Shown: positions 24,511-32,150, numbered from the stretch's first letter. The stretch is 32,191 bases of DNA from Verrucomicrobiota bacterium (GCA_019136135.1 JAGVUR010000050.1:1-32191); one strand, 5' to 3'. Translations and numbers: made by a program. The notes: generated by a model not told the origin, from the sequence alone.

Positions 24511-25380
24511 TTAGATCAGCCCGAGTTTCGCCAGTGTTTTTCTGAGTTTTTCCCTGGTGTCAGATTGCATCTCGCACAATGGGAGCCTGTATTCTTCAGC
24601 GATCAACTTCATGTCCGCCATTGCGGCCTTGATCGGGATTGGGTTCGATTCGATGAAGAGGTCCCTGAAGAGCGGGTAATACTTCTTGTGGATCTGGTAG
24701 GCCTGGCTGAAGTTGCCGTTCAAGGCATATTCGACCATTTGCGAGACTTGCTTGGGTATGATGTTGGAAGCGACCGAGACGATTCCCTTTGCTCCGACGG
24801 CGATCATGGGGAGCGTCAGGCTGTCGTCGCCCGACAGGACGGTGATGTCACAGGCATCGAGGATTGCATTGACTCGATCGACCGATCCGCCTGCTTCCTT
24901 GGTTGCGATGACGAGCTGGTGCTTTGACAGCCTTGCCACGACGTCAACCGGGATTTCACGCCCCGTCCTGCCAGGTACATTGTAGAGGACAATCGGGAGA
25001 CCTGACTTTTCCGCGACGATGCTGAAATGCCTGTAGAGCCCTTCGGCAGTCGGCTTGTTGTAGTATGGAGTGACCTGGAGGGTCGCGTCAGCGCCGATTT
25101 TGGCGGCATGTTGCGAGAGCTGGATCGCTTCGGCGGTGGAATTTCCGCCGGTACCTGCGATGATTTGGCATCTTTTGTTGGCCTTTTTTGTGACGAATTC
25201 GATCACTTCGTCATGTTCTTTATAACTTAGTGTAGGGGATTCCCCAGTTGTTCCGACCGGTACAAGCCCTGCGACTCCCGCTGCAATTTGTTTTTCGATC
25301 AGCATTTCGAGCGCGGCGTAGTCGACGGCGTTGTTCCTAAACGGCGTAACGATTGCGGTGTAGCATCCTGAGCAATTCAT
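24511..25380 (-). CDS. dapA: 4-hydroxy-tetrahydrodipicolinate synthase
   Basis: A 289-aa TIM-barrel enzyme of standard length. It condenses pyruvate with aspartate semialdehyde in the diaminopimelate/lysine pathway. Visible motifs: 'VPVGTTGESPTL' (40-51), the tyrosine Y133 and arginine R138 in 'LYNVPGRTG', the Schiff-base lysine K161 in 'IATKEAGG', and 'VLSGDDSLTLPMIAVGAKG'. These positions match those of the E. coli enzyme. ATG with AGGAA about 10 nt upstream. It heads a run with a membrane protein and an EamA transporter. A family member such as N-acetylneuraminate lyase is less likely, because the GTTGE and Y-N-x-P-x-R motifs are the DapA form. Confidence 0.93.
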   Translation of the reverse strand: MNCSGCYTAIVTPFRNNAVDYAALEMLIEKQIAAGVAGLVPVGTTGESPTLSYKEHDEVIEFVTKKANKRCQIIAGTGGNSTAEAIQLSQHAAKIGADATLQVTPYYNKPTAEGLYRHFSIVAEKSGLPIVLYNVPGRTGREIPVDVVARLSKHQLVIATKEAGGSVDRVNAILDACDITVLSGDDSLTLPMIAVGAKGIVSVASNIIPKQVSQMVEYALNGNFSQAYQIHKKYYPLFRDLFIESNPIPIKAAMADMKLIAEEYRLPLCEMQSDTREKLRKTLAKLGLI

Positions 25381-25427
25381 GGTAGTAGTTCCTATGTTTG
25401 GATTCTATTCTATAACGTCTGCCATTG

Positions 25428-25456
25428 AATTTAGTTTATAAAAGGTGAAGCGTCAA
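25428..25456 (-). promoter_or_regulatory. Candidate dapA promoter overlapped by a palindrome
   Basis: On the minus strand TTGACG (25451-25456), 17 bases, TAAATT (25428-25433). The start would be near 25420, about 40 bases before the dapA ATG. The -35 hexamer is part of one arm of the inverted repeat at 25451-25467. Confidence 0.4.
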
Positions 25457-25467
25457 GGAGCTTGACG
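25451..25467. repeat. 17-bp perfect inverted repeat upstream of dapA
   Basis: CGTCAAG (25451-25457), GAG, CTTGACG (25461-25467). It is followed by TCA, so the right arm also forms the self-complementary TGACGTCA (25463-25470). It lies 71-87 bases before the dapA ATG and covers the candidate -35 site. No T run follows, so a terminator is unlikely; an operator is more plausible. Confidence 0.5.
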
Positions 25468-25479
25468 TCACGAAGGCAC

Positions 25480-25546
25480 AAAAAAGCCCCGGCGGACAGT
25501 TGGGGGAGGAGAGAGGGAGGTGGGAAGGAGAATGCCCGCCGGGGCT
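25480..25546 (-). terminator. Strong terminator with a 40-base pyrimidine-rich loop
   Basis: On the minus strand AGCCCCGGCGG (complement of 25536-25546) pairs perfectly over 11 bp with CCGCCGGGGCT (complement of 25485-25495) and runs into TTTTTT. The loop of about 40 bases is almost all C and U. On the plus strand the same tract is 29 bases of G and A broken by one T (25502-25530). The stem lies about 125 bases after the GH5-like stop, so it ends that gene or a separate small transcript. Confidence 0.85.
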
Positions 25547-25565
25547 AAAACATAAATTGTCAATG
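25480..25565 (-). ncRNA. Candidate small RNA with anti-Shine-Dalgarno loop
   Basis: The transcript is predicted, not shown. A promoter-like pair TTGACA (25595-25600), 16 bases, TAAGTT (25573-25578) would start an RNA near 25565. The RNA would end in the 11-bp terminator above, giving about 86 bases. The exposed loop holds several CUCC/CCUCC-type blocks, complementary to GGAGG ribosome sites, as in several known C-rich-loop small RNAs. It could instead be the far 3' end of the GH5-like message. Confidence 0.35.
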
Positions 25566-25572
25566 ATTAGTT

Positions 25573-25600
25573 AACTTACATCCAAAAATGGATTTGTCAA
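25573..25600 (-). promoter_or_regulatory. Candidate promoter upstream of the pyrimidine-loop hairpin
   Basis: A perfect TTGACA (25595-25600, minus strand) is 16 bases from TAAGTT (25573-25578). It is located between the GH5-like stop and the terminator, where no protein gene begins. Confidence 0.35.
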
Positions 25601-25671
25601 AGAATTCAAATGTGAAAATCGTTGTTTTTGTGTCGTCTAGTTGTTTTTTGTTGCCATGTTTTCAACAAAAT

Positions 25672-26769
25672 CTATCTTCCCTTATTTTTGAAGTTTTTGT
25701 CTGCGAGGCTTGAGAATAGCTTGATGCAATTGATTTCCGCAGGGTCGTAGGGTCTGTGGTTTGGCCTGATCAGGTCGTGTTGCCACTTGGTGAAATCCCA
25801 GGATGCAGGGGCTTTTCCTTGGTCGACGAGTTGCCACATGCCTTCCCAAGGCTCATAGGTTTGATACAATCCCGCGACAAATCCCCAGCAATAGCAACCG
25901 ATCTTTTCGAGGAACATCAGGGGGAACAGGTCGTGTACGTTGTTATGTTGGATGCGATGCAGCCATTCAGTGTTGACAAGAGGCCTCTCGTATCTGTTCT
26001 TGAGGATGTCGATGGCTCTGACAAAGGCTTGGAAGCCGCTGTAGCTATGGAAGGTGACGATGTCCGAAAGCTCCGCCGCAAGCAGTTCGGAGGGATTGCC
26101 GCCGCCGATGATGTTTGACCAAATGCAGGCTGTCAGGGGCTGAATCGGGTTGATGTCCCAGGCAATCTCAAAGAGCTTCTTGACGATCGGGAGCGAGATT
26201 TCGCCTCGTCCTGCGGCGCCAGGTTCGTTGATCAAATCCCAAAAGACGATTCGCGGATCGTTTTTGTACGTCTCGATGATTTCGGCGGTCATCTGGTAGA
26301 ATTGAGGCGCCAGCTCGGGATCGTCAAGCACGGTAAAGCCAGGTCCTTGGGAATGGCTCATGTGAGGGGATTTCTTGACGCCGCCGTGATAGCCCCAGTC
26401 GACTTCCTGCTTGCCAAGCTTTTTGGGTTCGTAGATTGCCTTGGGGACCGAGCAGTCGTTGGCGATGCAAAGCATGACCGAGATCTGGTGCTTGTGGCAC
26501 ATCTCGATGTATCGCTCCAAGCGGTTCATGAATCCGTCGTGCTCTTGCTGCCAGACTTCAAATTGTACGATCAGCCTGACGGAATTGAAGCCGATTTCTT
26601 GCGCGATATCGAGTTCTTTGTCAACGGTGCGGAGCCTTTCCTCGAATCCGAGCTCTTGCCATTGGTCGACTCTGTTGACGCAGTCTGCGCTCATGTAGTT
26701 GCACCCTCTGAACCAGGGTTGGGCATCATACCATTCTTGGGCTTGTTTTTTCGACCATCTTGGCTGCAT
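25672..26769 (-). CDS. Cytoplasmic GH5-like glycoside hydrolase (cellulase-type fold)
   Basis: A 365-aa TIM-barrel protein with no signal peptide. Clan GH-A hallmarks are present: 'FNSVRLIVQFEVW' on an early strand, the acid/base 'VFWDLINEPG' with N181-E182, and the nucleophile 'PLVNTEWLHR' with E268. Substrate-side tyrosine and tryptophan residues occur in 'FHSYSGFQ' and 'CYCWGFVAGL'. It probably cleaves imported oligosaccharides or glycosides; the substrate is not predictable. Short relatives of this type in PVC bacteria are often called cellulase family proteins. ATG with AAAGGA about 7 nt upstream. It stands alone, with the tRNA-Glu gene diverging from its 5' side. Confidence 0.78.
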   Translation of the reverse strand: MQPRWSKKQAQEWYDAQPWFRGCNYMSADCVNRVDQWQELGFEERLRTVDKELDIAQEIGFNSVRLIVQFEVWQQEHDGFMNRLERYIEMCHKHQISVMLCIANDCSVPKAIYEPKKLGKQEVDWGYHGGVKKSPHMSHSQGPGFTVLDDPELAPQFYQMTAEIIETYKNDPRIVFWDLINEPGAAGRGEISLPIVKKLFEIAWDINPIQPLTACIWSNIIGGGNPSELLAAELSDIVTFHSYSGFQAFVRAIDILKNRYERPLVNTEWLHRIQHNNVHDLFPLMFLEKIGCYCWGFVAGLYQTYEPWEGMWQLVDQGKAPASWDFTKWQHDLIRPNHRPYDPAEINCIKLFSSLADKNFKNKGR

Positions 26770-26852
26770 GTTGAAGTCCTTTGGTTATGGTTGATAGAAA
26801 GTGCTGTGATGTGGCATGATTACATTAAGAATATAGCCCTTATTTGGTATCA

Positions 26853-26887
26853 TCCCACAAAAACAACACAAAATCTTTTTGTTGGGA
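26853..26887. repeat. Imperfect inverted repeat between GH5-like gene and tRNA-Glu
   Basis: TCCCACAAAAA (26853-26863) pairs with TTTTTGTTGGGA (26876-26887) with one bulged T and a 12-base loop. It is 84 bases upstream of the GH5-like start codon and could be a regulatory site or leader hairpin. No further evidence is visible. Confidence 0.35.
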
Positions 26888-26926
26888 CGAGCGGGGGAAT
26901 GCTTCGGTTTTTTTCGCTAGGCTTGT

Positions 26927-26954
26927 TTGCAATGAATGGAATATGGTGTAGATT
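26927..26954 (+). promoter_or_regulatory. Candidate promoter of tRNA-Glu
   Basis: TTGCAA (26927-26932), 16 bases, TAGATT (26949-26954). The start would be near 26961, about 12 bases before the tRNA. Confidence 0.45.
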
Positions 26955-26972
26955 ATTAAGTGATTTTATTGC

Positions 26973-27048
26973 GTCTCCATCGTCTAGTGGCCTAGGACGT
27001 CGGGTTCTCATCCCGGTAACAGGGGTTCGACTCCCCTTGGAGATGCCA
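26973..27048 (+). tRNA. tRNA-Glu (anticodon CTC)
   Basis: A 76-base cloverleaf. The acceptor arm is GTCTCCA/TGGAGAT with a G:U first pair, then discriminator G and encoded CCA (27046-27048). The anticodon loop TTCTCAT gives CTC at 27007-27009, which reads GAG. The T arm is GGGGTTCGACTCCCC. A terminator follows directly. Confidence 0.97.
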
Positions 27049-27053
27049 AGGTT

Positions 27054-27092
27054 TGCCATCGGTGCCGGAAAGGGTGTCGATGGCATTTTTTG
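27054..27092 (+). terminator. Rho-independent terminator of tRNA-Glu
   Basis: GCCATCG (27055-27061) pairs with CGATGGC (27078-27084). An A and six T (27086-27091) follow. It begins six bases after the tRNA CCA. Confidence 0.85.
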
Positions 27093-27104
27093 TTATGGTT
27101 CAAT

Positions 27105-27134
27105 TTACAAGGCGGCTTGGGTGGGATATATTAT
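27105..27134 (+). promoter_or_regulatory. Candidate promoter of the five-gene plus-strand run
   Basis: TTACAA (27105-27110), 18 bases, TATTAT (27129-27134). It lies just after the tRNA-Glu terminator and about 35 bases before the transglycosylase start. Confidence 0.4.
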
Positions 27135-27169
27135 AAATATTTGTATGTTCAATGGATCAGGAGGCCATT

Positions 27170-27727
27170 TTGTCCAGTGTCATCAGATTCATCATCGTGC
27201 TGGTTCTGGTCATGTTGGCGGCTGGTTGTCGTCGACGCGTGATTAGTTCTGAAGAGTTGGATCGTTTGATAGTCGAGGTTTCGTCACGTCATGGTCTGTC
27301 TGCTTCTTTGCTTAAGGCTGTGGTGTGGCAGGAATCCCGTTTGGATCCGACGCGGGTTGGGAAGAAGGGCGAGGTTGGCTTGATGCAGTTGATGGATGGC
27401 GCCGTTGACGATTGGGCCCGCGTCCATCGTTGCGAGAAGCCGAGTCGCGAGGAGTTGTTTGATCCCGAGTTGAATTTGGAGATAGGCGCTTGGTATTTGA
27501 GCTGGACCGGGAGCCTGTGGCCTGGTCGCGAATCTCGCGAGATCTTGCAATTGGCTGCATACAATGCGGGTTGCGGGAAGGTTGAGAAGCTGTGGCTTCC
27601 CGAGGATGAGTCGATGTGCCTTGAGCTGGACATGATCACATATCCCGGGACTCGCGAGTACATTGCCAAGATCTTATCAAAGGCTCAAGTGTACGAAGAG
27701 GCTGGTTTGGGGAAGGAATTGCGTTGA
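27170..27727 (+). CDS. Lytic transglycosylase (SLT family) lipoprotein
   Basis: About 185 aa. I chose the TTG at 27170 because a full AGGAGG (27159-27164) stands 5 bases upstream; the in-frame ATG at 27152 has no ribosome site and would put two acidic residues into the signal peptide. The signal peptide ends in the lipobox LAAGC (cysteine 20 from the TTG). The SLT domain has the catalytic glutamate in 'VVWQESRLDP' (E55), 'GEVGLMQLM' and 'QLAAYNAGCGKVE'. It should cut peptidoglycan glycan strands while anchored to a membrane. The domain is small, about the minimal SLT length, followed by a short helical tail. First gene of the plus-strand run. Confidence 0.85.
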   Translation: MSSVIRFIIVLVLVMLAAGCRRRVISSEELDRLIVEVSSRHGLSASLLKAVVWQESRLDPTRVGKKGEVGLMQLMDGAVDDWARVHRCEKPSREELFDPELNLEIGAWYLSWTGSLWPGRESREILQLAAYNAGCGKVEKLWLPEDESMCLELDMITYPGTREYIAKILSKAQVYEEAGLGKELR

Positions 27728-27748
27728 TTGCAAAGTTTTAGTGGTGAT

Positions 27749-28609
27749 ATGATGGAAGAATCGAATAGCATGCATGCGAGTGAAGGGACGATTGTATCAT
27801 TGCTGGATGACACGGACAGTCGCAGCAGCGTAGTTGCGATGCAGCTGTTGCTGGCCCATCCGGATTCGGAGGCGATTGTGCTGCGTTTGCAGGACAGCGA
27901 GAATCCCCGGATACGTCGCCGGATCCACCAGGTATCGAATGTTTTGCGTCAGCGTCGCCTATGTTCCCATTTGACCAAGATGATGTCTTCCTATGTCATC
28001 GAGTCGTTTTGGGACATCTTGCGCGAGTTGGCGATTGTGTACGATTATCGCTTTACTCAAGCGACGCTTGACGAGATGCTGGATGGCTTTTTCGAGCGTT
28101 TGAATTTGGAATCTCCTCGTTCGTCTGAATTGCTTAATGCGGCCAGGAAGCTCGACTTGAAGGTTCCTCGCAACAGCCAATCCTTCGAGTTCCCGATGTT
28201 TTTCTTGTCGGAGGTCGTTGACAGTGGCTTGGGTCATGAGTTGGTATTGTGCGCGTTGTTGCATGAGGCGTACAAGCGGAAAGGCTGGTCGAGCGCGGTG
28301 ACGATCTATGAGGGGAAGTTCATGTTGCAGTTGCCGGACAAGAGCGTTGTATCGCCCGCCGACGAATGGGCTGTCTTGAAGAAGATTGATTCTTCTCGTT
28401 TTCACCTTTGCCTGGAGATAGAGATGTTTCGCACGTACATGGCTTTGATTCACAGTGCCAGCGTGATAGATGGCCAGCCATTTGACTTGTGCATTTTCAC
28501 GAAGATCATGACAGATTCCATGGGGTACGCCTTGCGTGACATGCCGTATCCCCTTGGTGATTGGCAATATGTTTCCAGGGAAGCGAAGAAAAGCTCGAAG
28601 AAGAAGTGA
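27749..28609 (+). CDS. SirB1-like (transglutaminase-fold) protein
   Basis: About 286 aa from the ATG at 27749; a TTG at 27728 and ATGs at 27752 and 27773 are alternatives. The N-terminal part (to about residue 70) looks like HEAT-type repeats ('IVSLLDDTDSRSSVVAMQLL', 'ENPRIRRRIHQV'). The rest follows the SirB1 pattern: 'YRFTQATLDEMLDGFFERL', a loop where the family has 'LFEELGF', then 'GLGHELVLCALLHEAYKRKG' in place of 'GIPISLALLYLEVARRLG', and 'YEGKFMLQLPDKSVVSPADE' in place of 'PGHFLVRL...DPF'. It is divergent, and the expected GIP is GLG. The biochemical role of this family is poorly known. It starts 22 bases after the transglycosylase stop. The ending is lysine-rich (KKSSKKK). Confidence 0.55.
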   Translation: MMEESNSMHASEGTIVSLLDDTDSRSSVVAMQLLLAHPDSEAIVLRLQDSENPRIRRRIHQVSNVLRQRRLCSHLTKMMSSYVIESFWDILRELAIVYDYRFTQATLDEMLDGFFERLNLESPRSSELLNAARKLDLKVPRNSQSFEFPMFFLSEVVDSGLGHELVLCALLHEAYKRKGWSSAVTIYEGKFMLQLPDKSVVSPADEWAVLKKIDSSRFHLCLEIEMFRTYMALIHSASVIDGQPFDLCIFTKIMTDSMGYALRDMPYPLGDWQYVSREAKKSSKKK

Positions 28610-28656
28610 CAGGTTGTGTGGAGCTGAATCAGGAATCAATATAGAAGGAAGAATCG

Positions 28657-29406
28657 ATGGAAATCTGGATAGAGAAGCTTCTTGAGTTGCAGGAATTGGA
28701 TCTTCGCGTGTCGAAGATGCACGCTCAATTGGCTGAGGTTCCCCAGTTGCGTTCACAGGCTGAATTGCAGTATCGCAATGAGGCGATGGCATTGCTGGAG
28801 GCGCAGGAGGAACTGAAGGCTGCCGAGGTTGAGGTGAAGGGGTTTGAAAGCGAGATAGCCGTTTTGCAGGCGAGGAAGCATGATTTCCAATCGAAGACCG
28901 CTTTGATCAAGAACAATGACGAGTATCGTGCGGCTCTTTTGCAGATTGAAATGGTTAACCGGGCGATAGGTGCGGTAGAGGAGCGCCAATTGGAGGCGAT
29001 GTTCAAGATTGACCAATTGAAGGAAAGGGTAGCATTGCGCGAGAAGGATTTCCTCGCTGGCAAGGCGCGTGCCCAAGTCGTATTGGAAGATTTGGAGACT
29101 CGTCGCAAGAATTGCGAGCGTTTGATAGGCGAGTTGAGCGAATCTCGTCCAGGGGTCGTGGCCGAACTGGAGGAGGTTATAAAGCAGGCGGTGTCGAATG
29201 GCGCAGAATGCGGGAGTTGCGTATCCGTGTATAGTCGCTTGCGTTCATCGAAGACCTATTCGTCCTTGGTCCCGTGTGTAGTACCGCTGGAAGATGGCTC
29301 TTGTGGTCGTTGCCACCTGAAGGTGACTGCGCAGCAGCGTTCGGATGTGTTGAAGTCAAAATTAGTGCAGTGTCCCTCTTGCGGTGCAATCGTATATCAG
29401 GAATAG
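28657..29406 (+). CDS. C4-type zinc-ribbon coiled-coil protein
   Basis: A 249-aa protein. The first 175 residues form a long helical hairpin (coiled coil), with the family feature 'KTALIKNNDEYRAALLQIEM' (80-99) at the turn region. The end holds a zinc ribbon: C216 and C219 in 'CGRC', C239 and C242 in 'CPSC'. This is the zf-RING_7 type, common in bacteria and often annotated as nucleic-acid-binding, without a proven function. An extra CxxC (C185, C188) sits just before the ribbon and is not part of it. ATG with AAGGAAG about 5 nt upstream. It lies 47 bases after the SirB1-like gene and 15 before the acyl-CoA dehydrogenase. Confidence 0.87.
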   Translation: MEIWIEKLLELQELDLRVSKMHAQLAEVPQLRSQAELQYRNEAMALLEAQEELKAAEVEVKGFESEIAVLQARKHDFQSKTALIKNNDEYRAALLQIEMVNRAIGAVEERQLEAMFKIDQLKERVALREKDFLAGKARAQVVLEDLETRRKNCERLIGELSESRPGVVAELEEVIKQAVSNGAECGSCVSVYSRLRSSKTYSSLVPCVVPLEDGSCGRCHLKVTAQQRSDVLKSKLVQCPSCGAIVYQE

Positions 29407-29421
29407 ATAGGCGAAAGAACA

Positions 29422-31074
29422 ATGGGTAGGAATTTTTACAACGACAATTCGGATCTGCAGTTTCACTTCAATGGCTTTGACTTTGGCGAGATTGTGAGCT
29501 TGCTTGACGGCGAAGTCGCTGATGTCTCGTCCCTGGTATCGGATTATTTGTTTCGCCTTGAACAATTGGGTGAATTGGCGGGTGAACGGATTAGCGCCCG
29601 CGCCCTTGATGTTGATTTGGAGTCGTGCCATTGCAAAGACGGAGTGGTGCAATTGCCGGCAGGGGCGACGGAAAACCTGCGCGAGCTGCGCGAGGCTGGA
29701 TTGACGGGAGTGACCCTCTCAAGCAAGTACGGCGGGTTGAATTTCCCGGTTACTGTCTATTCGATGATGACCGAGATCGTATCGCGCGCAGATGCGTCAT
29801 TGCAGAATTTGTTTGGCTTGCAGAGCATCGCGCAGACGATTCAAAAGTTCGGTTCCGAGGAACAGAAATCCGAGTATTTGCCTAGGTTTGCGAGTGGTGA
29901 GTACGATGGCGCGATGGCGTTGACGGAGCCTGATGCGGGGAGCGATTTGCAGTCGGCGCAATTGTCAGCAGTCGAGGATCCTGCTCGTCCTGGCATTTGG
30001 TTGTTGAATGGTCGCAAGCATTTCATCACGAACGGATGCGCTTCGGTCTTGTTGGTCTTGGCGCGTTCGGAAGCTGGTACGAAGGACGCTCGTGGCTTGT
30101 CGATGTTCATTGCGCGGAAATGTCCTGAGATTCATGTGAGCCGAATTGAGGACAAGCTTGGAATTCACGGATCTCCGACCTGCGAGCTTGAGTTTACGAA
30201 TGCCCCTGCGGAGTTGGTCGGCCAGCGCCGATTTGGGTTGATCAAGTACGTGATGTCCTTGATGAACGGCGCTCGTTTGGCGATTTGCTCCCAGGCTGTC
30301 GGCTTGGCCGAGGCGGCTCGCCGCAAGTCGTGGGACTACACGTCGCAACGAATCCAGTTCGGCAAGAAGCTTTGCGACATTCCTCCAGTTCGCGACATGC
30401 TTGAACGGATGGATGCCCAGGTGATGGCAGGACGCACGCTACTCTACGAGACAAGCAAGTACGTTGACTTGAGGGACGGATACGAAGAGAGGTCGCTGGC
30501 GAACAGGGGAGATGCAGAAGCGAAGGAAAAGACGAAAGTCTATACGAAATTGACCGCGCTCCTGACCCCGATGTCAAAATTCTTCACGACGGAAATGGCG
30601 AATCAAGTGGCGTACGATGCCATCCAGTGCCTCGGCGGGAAGGGATACATGTGCGAGCACGAGGTCGAACGGATGTATCGCGATGCGAGAATCTTGAACA
30701 TCTACGAAGGCACGACTCAGTTGCAGGTTGTTGCTGCGATTGGCGGCGTGATGACCCATGTATTGGATCCGGTTCTGGACGAATTGGAAGGAATCGGCCA
30801 TGATGACGCGGTTTTGGCTGGTCTTGCGGCAAAGGTCAAGGCCGCAAGAGGTTTGATGGACGAGGGGATTGGCTTGGTCGAAGGCCCGTTGTCGTCGCAG
30901 TCGGAATTGCTGGCTCGTCGTTTGGTTCGGATGCAGGTAATTGTGTTCACGTCATTGCTGATGTTGCGTGATGTTGAGCGTGACATCAGCCGTCGTGCTT
31001 CGACGATTCGGTACGTGAACGAGATGATTCCCGAAGTTGCGATGCAGCTTGAGATCATCAAGTCTTACCTTTGA
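29422..31074 (+). CDS. Acyl-CoA dehydrogenase family protein
   Basis: A 550-aa flavoenzyme of the longer acyl-CoA dehydrogenase group. Motifs: 'GLQSIAQTIQKFGSEEQKSE' (N-terminal domain), 'MALTEPDAGSDL' (FAD and substrate contact), 'HFITNGCA', 'GIHGSPTCELEFTNAP', 'RIQFGKKLCDIPPVRDML', 'QCLGGKGYMCEHEVERMYRD', and the catalytic base E429 in 'NIYEGTTQLQ'. A C-terminal helical extension of about 110 residues follows, typical of the long forms. It should introduce a trans-2 double bond into an acyl-CoA, passing electrons to an electron-transfer flavoprotein. Chain-length preference cannot be read. ATG start; only a weak ribosome site upstream. Codon use changes inside the gene: TTG leucines early, and an A-rich stretch at about 30420-30600. 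Confidence 0.9.
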   Translation: MGRNFYNDNSDLQFHFNGFDFGEIVSLLDGEVADVSSLVSDYLFRLEQLGELAGERISARALDVDLESCHCKDGVVQLPAGATENLRELREAGLTGVTLSSKYGGLNFPVTVYSMMTEIVSRADASLQNLFGLQSIAQTIQKFGSEEQKSEYLPRFASGEYDGAMALTEPDAGSDLQSAQLSAVEDPARPGIWLLNGRKHFITNGCASVLLVLARSEAGTKDARGLSMFIARKCPEIHVSRIEDKLGIHGSPTCELEFTNAPAELVGQRRFGLIKYVMSLMNGARLAICSQAVGLAEAARRKSWDYTSQRIQFGKKLCDIPPVRDMLERMDAQVMAGRTLLYETSKYVDLRDGYEERSLANRGDAEAKEKTKVYTKLTALLTPMSKFFTTEMANQVAYDAIQCLGGKGYMCEHEVERMYRDARILNIYEGTTQLQVVAAIGGVMTHVLDPVLDELEGIGHDDAVLAGLAAKVKAARGLMDEGIGLVEGPLSSQSELLARRLVRMQVIVFTSLLMLRDVERDISRRASTIRYVNEMIPEVAMQLEIIKSYL

Positions 31075-31107
31075 GTTGAAAACCCTAGAAAATAACAGGA
31101 GAAAACC

Positions 31108-32067
31108 ATGAAAGCGATGATAATCGATGAGAAACGGAATTTTGTTTGGAGCGAAGTTCCGGATCCGGTACGCAAGGCTGATGAGGTTTTGATCAAGGTG
31201 GCCGCCGCCGCTGTCAACCGTGCGGACTTGATGCAGAAGGACGGGCTTTACGCATCTCCTCCGGATTGGCCGCAATGGTGTGGCTTGGAGGCATCTGGCG
31301 TAGTCTTGGAAGCCCCAGCCAATTCTTTCTTCAAGGCAGGTGACAAGGTATGCGCGTTGCTAGGCGGTGGCGGGTATTCGGAGATGGTGACGGTTCCAGC
31401 CGGGATGGTCGTTCCGATTCCTGAAGGCTTGTCGATGGTCGAAGCAGGTTCATTGCCCGAGGTCTGGTGCACGGTATATCTGAACTTGATGATGGAAGCC
31501 GGCGGAATGAAGCCTGGCGACGTCTTCTACATGCAGGCAGGCGCCAGCGGGGTAGGCTTGGCGGCAATCCAATTCGCCAAGTTGATGGGCGCCAAGGTGA
31601 TCACGACGATCGATTCGCCTGAAAAAGCCGCCTTCGTCAAGAAGCTGGGTGCGGATTTTGTGCTTGATTATCGGACTGAGGACGTGCGTCCCGTCATCGA
31701 GGCCAATCCGCCGAGCGTGGCTCTCGATTGCATTGGCGGCAAGCTGATGGGTGAGTGCTTCAAGAACATGGTCTTCGGAGGCAGATGGATTATGATCGCC
31801 ACAATGGGCGGAGCCGAAACAACCATCAACCTGGAAACAGTTTGGAGAAAACGGATCCGATTGATCGGAAGCACCCTCCGAAGCCGTACATCACAGGAAA
31901 AAGCCGATATCCTCAAGGCGTTGCAGACAAAATTGTGGCCGCACTTTACATCGGGTAAACTGATTACAAATATCCATGCGGTCTTCCCAATGCAACAAGC
32001 CGACGAGGCACACGGCGTGCTCCGTAGATGCGAAAATATCGGCAAAGTCGTGCTGACATTGGAATGA
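31108..32067 (+). CDS. Quinone oxidoreductase-like NAD(P)H dehydrogenase (MDR family, PIG3-like)
   Basis: A 319-aa medium-chain reductase without zinc ligands. Order: GroES-like domain with 'VAAAAVNRADLMQKDGLYAS' (the VNRADxxQRxGxY pattern of PIG3-type reductases), 'CGLEASGVV' and 'GDKVCALLGGGGYSEMVTVP'. Then the Rossmann domain with 'MQAGASGVGLAAIQFAKLMG' and 'LDCIGGKLMGECF', and a final 'RLIGSTLRSRTSQEKADILK'. It transfers hydride from NADPH to quinones or enals. ATG with AGGAG about 6 nt upstream, 33 bases after the acyl-CoA dehydrogenase stop, so co-transcription is likely. The last 250 bases are much richer in A than the first part of the gene. Confidence 0.9.
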   Translation: MKAMIIDEKRNFVWSEVPDPVRKADEVLIKVAAAAVNRADLMQKDGLYASPPDWPQWCGLEASGVVLEAPANSFFKAGDKVCALLGGGGYSEMVTVPAGMVVPIPEGLSMVEAGSLPEVWCTVYLNLMMEAGGMKPGDVFYMQAGASGVGLAAIQFAKLMGAKVITTIDSPEKAAFVKKLGADFVLDYRTEDVRPVIEANPPSVALDCIGGKLMGECFKNMVFGGRWIMIATMGGAETTINLETVWRKRIRLIGSTLRSRTSQEKADILKALQTKLWPHFTSGKLITNIHAVFPMQQADEAHGVLRRCENIGKVVLTLE

Positions 32068-32150
32068 TTTAGGTAAACCTAAAAAAAGCAGTTGAAACTG
32101 GATTTTGTTCCTAATTGATTGACTATCATATGGTTAGAAATTTTATTCCG

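Noticed and set aside
25502..25530. G-quadruplex on the plus strand
   Set aside because: Only three runs of three or more G are present, the rest are pairs; a stable four-run motif is not met.
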